From the NCBI GenBank assembly GCA_017609385.1, contig JAFCEA010000032.1, positions 1-7,396 of the forward strand: a DNA stretch of 7,396 nucleotides, read 5' to 3'. How positions within the stretch are numbered: the first letter of the stretch is position 1; each line of letters begins with the position of its first letter. This document shows, piece by piece, positions 5,372-7,396 of the stretch. The notes under the pieces are model-generated. The model was not told the DNA's origin. It ran no database searches and saw only the letters and a list, made by a program, of their open reading frames with translations. Position numbers and translations under genes: made by a program. The stretch comes from Candidatus Woesearchaeota archaeon (GTDB taxonomy: Archaea > Nanobdellota > Nanobdellia > Woesearchaeales > CG1-02-33-12).

Positions 5372-7012
5372 TCAATAACCAGGCATGCCACCAGGCATTT
5401 GAGGCATTCCTTCAGGAGGCATTCCTCCTTTTCCTCCAGAGCTTGCAATAACATCATCTATTCTTAAAATCATTATTGCAGACTCACTTGCTGATTTGAC
5501 TGCCTGTGTCTTTATCTTCAGTGGCTCAATTACACTAGCTTTCCATGAGTCAATTACCTTGCCTGAGAAAACATTTATTCCAGCCCATTTCTTGCCCTTG
5601 TCATGCATTGCCTTTAACTCTGTTAGGATATTAATTGAGTCAAGCCCTGCATTCTCTGCAAGTGTTTTTGGTATAATCTCTACAGAATCTGCAAATGCCT
5701 GTACAGCAAGCTGCTCTCTTCCGCTTAATGAGTTTGCAAAATGCCTTAGGTTTCTTGAAAGCTCAACTTCTGTAGAGCCTGCTCCACCTACAACCTTGCC
5801 TGTTGTTAATGCTGCAGAAACATCTCCTATTGCATCCTCAAGAGCTCTTTTTACCTCATCCACAACATGCTCTGTTCCGCCCCTTACAAGCATTGTTACT
5901 GCTTTAGGATTTTTGCATTCCTCAACATATGTCATCTGCTCATCTCCTACTTTCTTTTCCTGAACAATTCCTGCTTTTCCTAAATCAGAAGATGTTATAT
6001 CATCAAGGTTTGTTGTTATGGTTGCTCCTGTTGCCCTTGCAAGCTTTTCCATGTCGCTTTTCTTAACTCTTCTTGCTGCATATACTCCTTTTTTAGCCAG
6101 GAAGTGTTGTGCAATATCATCTATCCCTTTTTGGCAGAATAAGACATTTGCTCCTGATTTTGCTATTTTCTCAACCATCTCCCTGAGTATCTTTTCTTCC
6201 TGGTCAATAAATGCCTGCATCTGACCTGGGTCTGTTATTTGTATCTTTGCATCTGTCTCTGTGCTTTTTACCTCTATTGCTGAGTCAACCAAAAGTATTT
6301 TGGCATTTTTCAGTGACTGGGGCATTCCTGAATGAACCCTTTCCTTGTCTAATACGATTCCCTGAACAAGTTCTGTATCTTCTATCCCAGTACCAACCTT
6401 TTTTTCAAGTTTGATATTTTCAGTATCAATAATTATTTTGTCATCTTCCTTGTCCATAACCTGTTTTACTGCTTTTACGCAAAGCTCTCCAAGTTTTTCC
6501 TTGGCTGTTTCAGCACCCTTGCCAGTCATTGCTGTTACTGCTATATTTTGCAACAGGTTTGTATCTTTCTCATTTATATCCTCTGCAATATTATTTAATA
6601 TTGTATGGGCTTTTTCTGCTGCCATCCTGAATCCCTTTGCAATAACAGTTGGGTGGATGTTTTCATCAAGAAGCTTTTCAGCGTTTTTTAATAATTCTCC
6701 TACTAAGACAACTGCTGTTGTTGTTCCGTCTCCTACCTCATCTTCCTGTGTTTTTGCAACCTCAACAATCATCTTTGCAGATGGATGCTCTATGCTCATC
6801 TCCTCTAAGATTGTCACTCCATCATTTGTTACAACAACATCACCTAAGGAATCTACCAGCATCTTGTCCATTCCCTTTGGGCCAAGTGTTGTCCGAACAG
6901 TTTCTGAAACTAGTTTAGCGGCCATAATGTTTGTTCTTTGCGCATTCTTGCCAGTTGTTCTCTGAGAGCCCTCTGGCAGAATGAATATTGGCTGTATTTG
7001 TTGGTTTGTCAT
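5372..7012 (-). CDS. thsA: Thermosome subunit (group II chaperonin, Hsp60/TCP-1 family)
   Basis: ATP-driven cytosolic folding machine subunit that assembles into a double-ring barrel with a built-in lid. The 546 residues match the family. The N-terminal equatorial domain carries TLGPKGMDKML (42-52), the Mg-ATP loop NDGVTIL (63-69), and GDGTT at 94-98. The intermediate and apical domains span roughly 145-400, including the helical-protrusion lid region. D393 in ALEDA matches the conserved ATP-hydrolysis aspartate, and VVGGAG at 407-412 and the equatorial C-terminal half follow. The protein ends in a Gly/Met/Pro-rich tail (GGMPxGMPxMPGGMPGY), typical of group II chaperonins, which projects into the cavity. 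The start follows AAGGGGGTA (7019-7027) with good spacing. A TATA box at 7098-7107 gives a leader of about 65 bases, and a U-tract ends it. Only one subunit gene is seen here; whether the ring is homo- or hetero-oligomeric is unknown. Confidence 0.98.
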   Translation of the reverse strand: MTNQQIQPIFILPEGSQRTTGKNAQRTNIMAAKLVSETVRTTLGPKGMDKMLVDSLGDVVVTNDGVTILEEMSIEHPSAKMIVEVAKTQEDEVGDGTTTAVVLVGELLKNAEKLLDENIHPTVIAKGFRMAAEKAHTILNNIAEDINEKDTNLLQNIAVTAMTGKGAETAKEKLGELCVKAVKQVMDKEDDKIIIDTENIKLEKKVGTGIEDTELVQGIVLDKERVHSGMPQSLKNAKILLVDSAIEVKSTETDAKIQITDPGQMQAFIDQEEKILREMVEKIAKSGANVLFCQKGIDDIAQHFLAKKGVYAARRVKKSDMEKLARATGATITTNLDDITSSDLGKAGIVQEKKVGDEQMTYVEECKNPKAVTMLVRGGTEHVVDEVKRALEDAIGDVSAALTTGKVVGGAGSTEVELSRNLRHFANSLSGREQLAVQAFADSVEIIPKTLAENAGLDSINILTELKAMHDKGKKWAGINVFSGKVIDSWKASVIEPLKIKTQAVKSASESAIMILRIDDVIASSGGKGGMPPEGMPQMPGGMPGY

Positions 7013-7097
7013 GTTTATTACCCCCTTATGTTTTTAATTTTTTAATTAAATTTTTTATTAAATTGCTTAAAATAGCAGAAAAAGTAAATAACCAGTT

Positions 7098-7107
7098 CTA
7101 TATAAAG
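7098..7107 (-). promoter_or_regulatory. TATA box of the thermosome gene
   Basis: CTTTATATAG on the minus strand. A start near 7078 leaves an AT-rich leader with near-repeats of TTTAATAAAAAA and TTTAATTAAAAAA before the Shine-Dalgarno. The 8-base palindrome AGTTAACT (7106-7113) abuts the box on its upstream side. Confidence 0.65.
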
Positions 7108-7154
7108 TTAACTGTTTTTTGGGCTTTGCACATAAATAGAAGAAATTCTTGAAA

Positions 7155-7228
7155 TGCCCCAACCGGCTTAACCTTTCAGCACTGAATAATACCGCAGGGT
7201 TAAATCCTATCCACTAGACCATTGGGGC
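7155..7228 (-). tRNA. tRNA-Arg(GCG)-like element without a recognisable T arm (degenerate or noncanonical)
   Basis: On the minus strand a perfect 7-bp acceptor stem, GCCCCAA with TTGGGGC, encloses a tRNA-sized segment: 73 bases plus an A where the discriminator would be. The D arm is excellent: TGGTCTAGTGGATAGGAT fits the A-box pattern and has G18, G19 and A20; A20 is a known arginine identity base. Next comes TTAACC and a CTGCGG stretch that would place anticodon GCG (7193-7195) in a standard C32-T33 context. The complement GGTTAA, however, comes only 24 bases later (7168-7173), and just five bases separate it from the acceptor stem, leaving no room for a T arm or GGTTC-type B box. A TATA-like box lies about 27 bases upstream. 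It may be a decayed tRNA, a tRNA with an insertion in the anticodon loop and a deleted T arm, or a tRNA-like RNA. The isotype is tentative. Confidence 0.4.
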
Positions 7229-7251
7229 CTTTTGTTTTAGATTAAATTCAA

Positions 7252-7261
7252 ATTTATTAAA
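7252..7261 (-). promoter_or_regulatory. TATA-like box upstream of the tRNA-like element
   Basis: TTTAATAAAT on the minus strand, centred about 27-28 bases before the first acceptor base at 7228, the spacing expected of an archaeal tRNA promoter. It lies in a very AT-rich gap. Confidence 0.45.
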
Positions 7262-7266
7262 TCTTT

Positions 7267-7396
7267 CTAATAATCATTAAGGCTTATCTGGCCTTTCCTT
7301 TTATTTTCCTTTACCTTAATGTTCTTAAAGCTCTGGCCGACCTGCTCTTTTACATCCAAGGCAATATTTCTTCCCAATATCTGCACTAAAGTGCCA
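7267..7396 (-). CDS. C-terminal end of an unidentified protein with a PCNA-box-like tail (partial)
   Basis: Only the last 42 residues are visible, ending in a TAG stop; the N-terminus lies beyond the right edge. The reading frame is open to the edge and rich in charged and hydrophobic alternation (LVQILGRNIALDVKEQ), then a basic stretch (KVKENKRKG) and the final residues QISLNDY. That tail fits the core of a PCNA-interacting motif (Q-x-x-L-x-x-aromatic) after a basic run, although the second aromatic is missing because the protein stops there. If right, the gene would encode a DNA replication or repair protein, but I cannot name the family from this fragment. The other minus-strand frames close quickly or lack this protein-like composition. 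The tRNA-like element begins 38 bases downstream. Confidence 0.6.
   Translation of the reverse strand, partial: GTLVQILGRNIALDVKEQVGQSFKNIKVKENKRKGQISLNDY

Noticed and set aside
6411..6965. Long plus-strand open frame opposite the thermosome gene
   Set aside because: It is antisense to highly conserved chaperonin codons, and its Ser/Phe/Ile-rich composition is what the complement of such a gene gives. No start signal supports it. The same applies to the other plus-strand frames at 5496-5963, 6018-6224, 6211-6414 and 6649-6918.
7156..7228. Canonical intron-containing tRNA
   Set aside because: Removing an anticodon-loop intron would leave only about 56 bases with still no T arm, and I could not form a clean bulge-helix-bulge at the 37/38 position, so a standard intron model does not rescue it.
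7156..7228. The same element read as a plus-strand tRNA
   Set aside because: The acceptor ends also pair on the plus strand, but no D-arm consensus follows the 5' strand and no T stem precedes the 3' strand.
1..7396. Mobile elements, CRISPR arrays, attachment sites or replication origin
   Set aside because: No transposase or integrase reading frames, no regularly spaced repeats and no long inverted repeats were seen on either strand.

Overview
This window looks like an AT-rich chromosomal segment from an anaerobic archaeon. The evidence is a group II chaperonin (thermosome), an archaeal-type glutamyl-tRNA synthetase, a histone-fold protein, TATA boxes about 25 bases upstream of inferred starts, and archaeal Shine-Dalgarno motifs (GGGGTG, GGTGAT). 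The small, tightly packed genes and a 60-residue histone-fold protein would suit a DPANN-type lineage, but this placement is inference. No mobile element, CRISPR array or sign of recent transfer was seen.

Layout. Positions 1-2002 (minus strand) form one oxidative-stress operon read right to left: rubrerythrin, a YruB-type glutaredoxin, a thioredoxin-reductase-like flavoprotein, and desulfoferrodoxin (superoxide reductase), which runs off the left edge. A TATA box lies just upstream of rubrerythrin. Positions 2098-2418 (minus) hold a small protein I do not recognise. It is divergent from gltX (2551-4239, plus); both may be leaderless. A short histone-fold gene (4279-4461, plus) follows gltX and meets the next minus-strand gene tail to tail, with the two stop codons sharing TTAA. 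Positions 4458-5259 (minus) hold two adjacent unrecognised genes encoding helical or coiled-coil proteins. The thermosome gene (5372-7012, minus) has its own TATA box and strong Shine-Dalgarno. At 7155-7228 (minus) is a tRNA-like element with a good D arm and acceptor stem but no recognisable T arm. At 7267-7396 (minus) is the C-terminal end of a protein finishing in a PCNA-box-like tail.

How the genes work together. The operon supplies superoxide reduction (desulfoferrodoxin), peroxide reduction (rubrerythrin) and a flavoprotein plus dithiol carrier that could feed them electrons. The remaining genes are core housekeeping functions (tRNA charging, protein folding, chromatin or DNA binding) mixed with uncharacterised genes. 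The points most worth a second look are the tRNA-like element, the altered KMSKS motif of the glutamyl-tRNA synthetase, the loss of the NADPH-binding arginines in the reductase, and the cysteine-rich tail on rubrerythrin.
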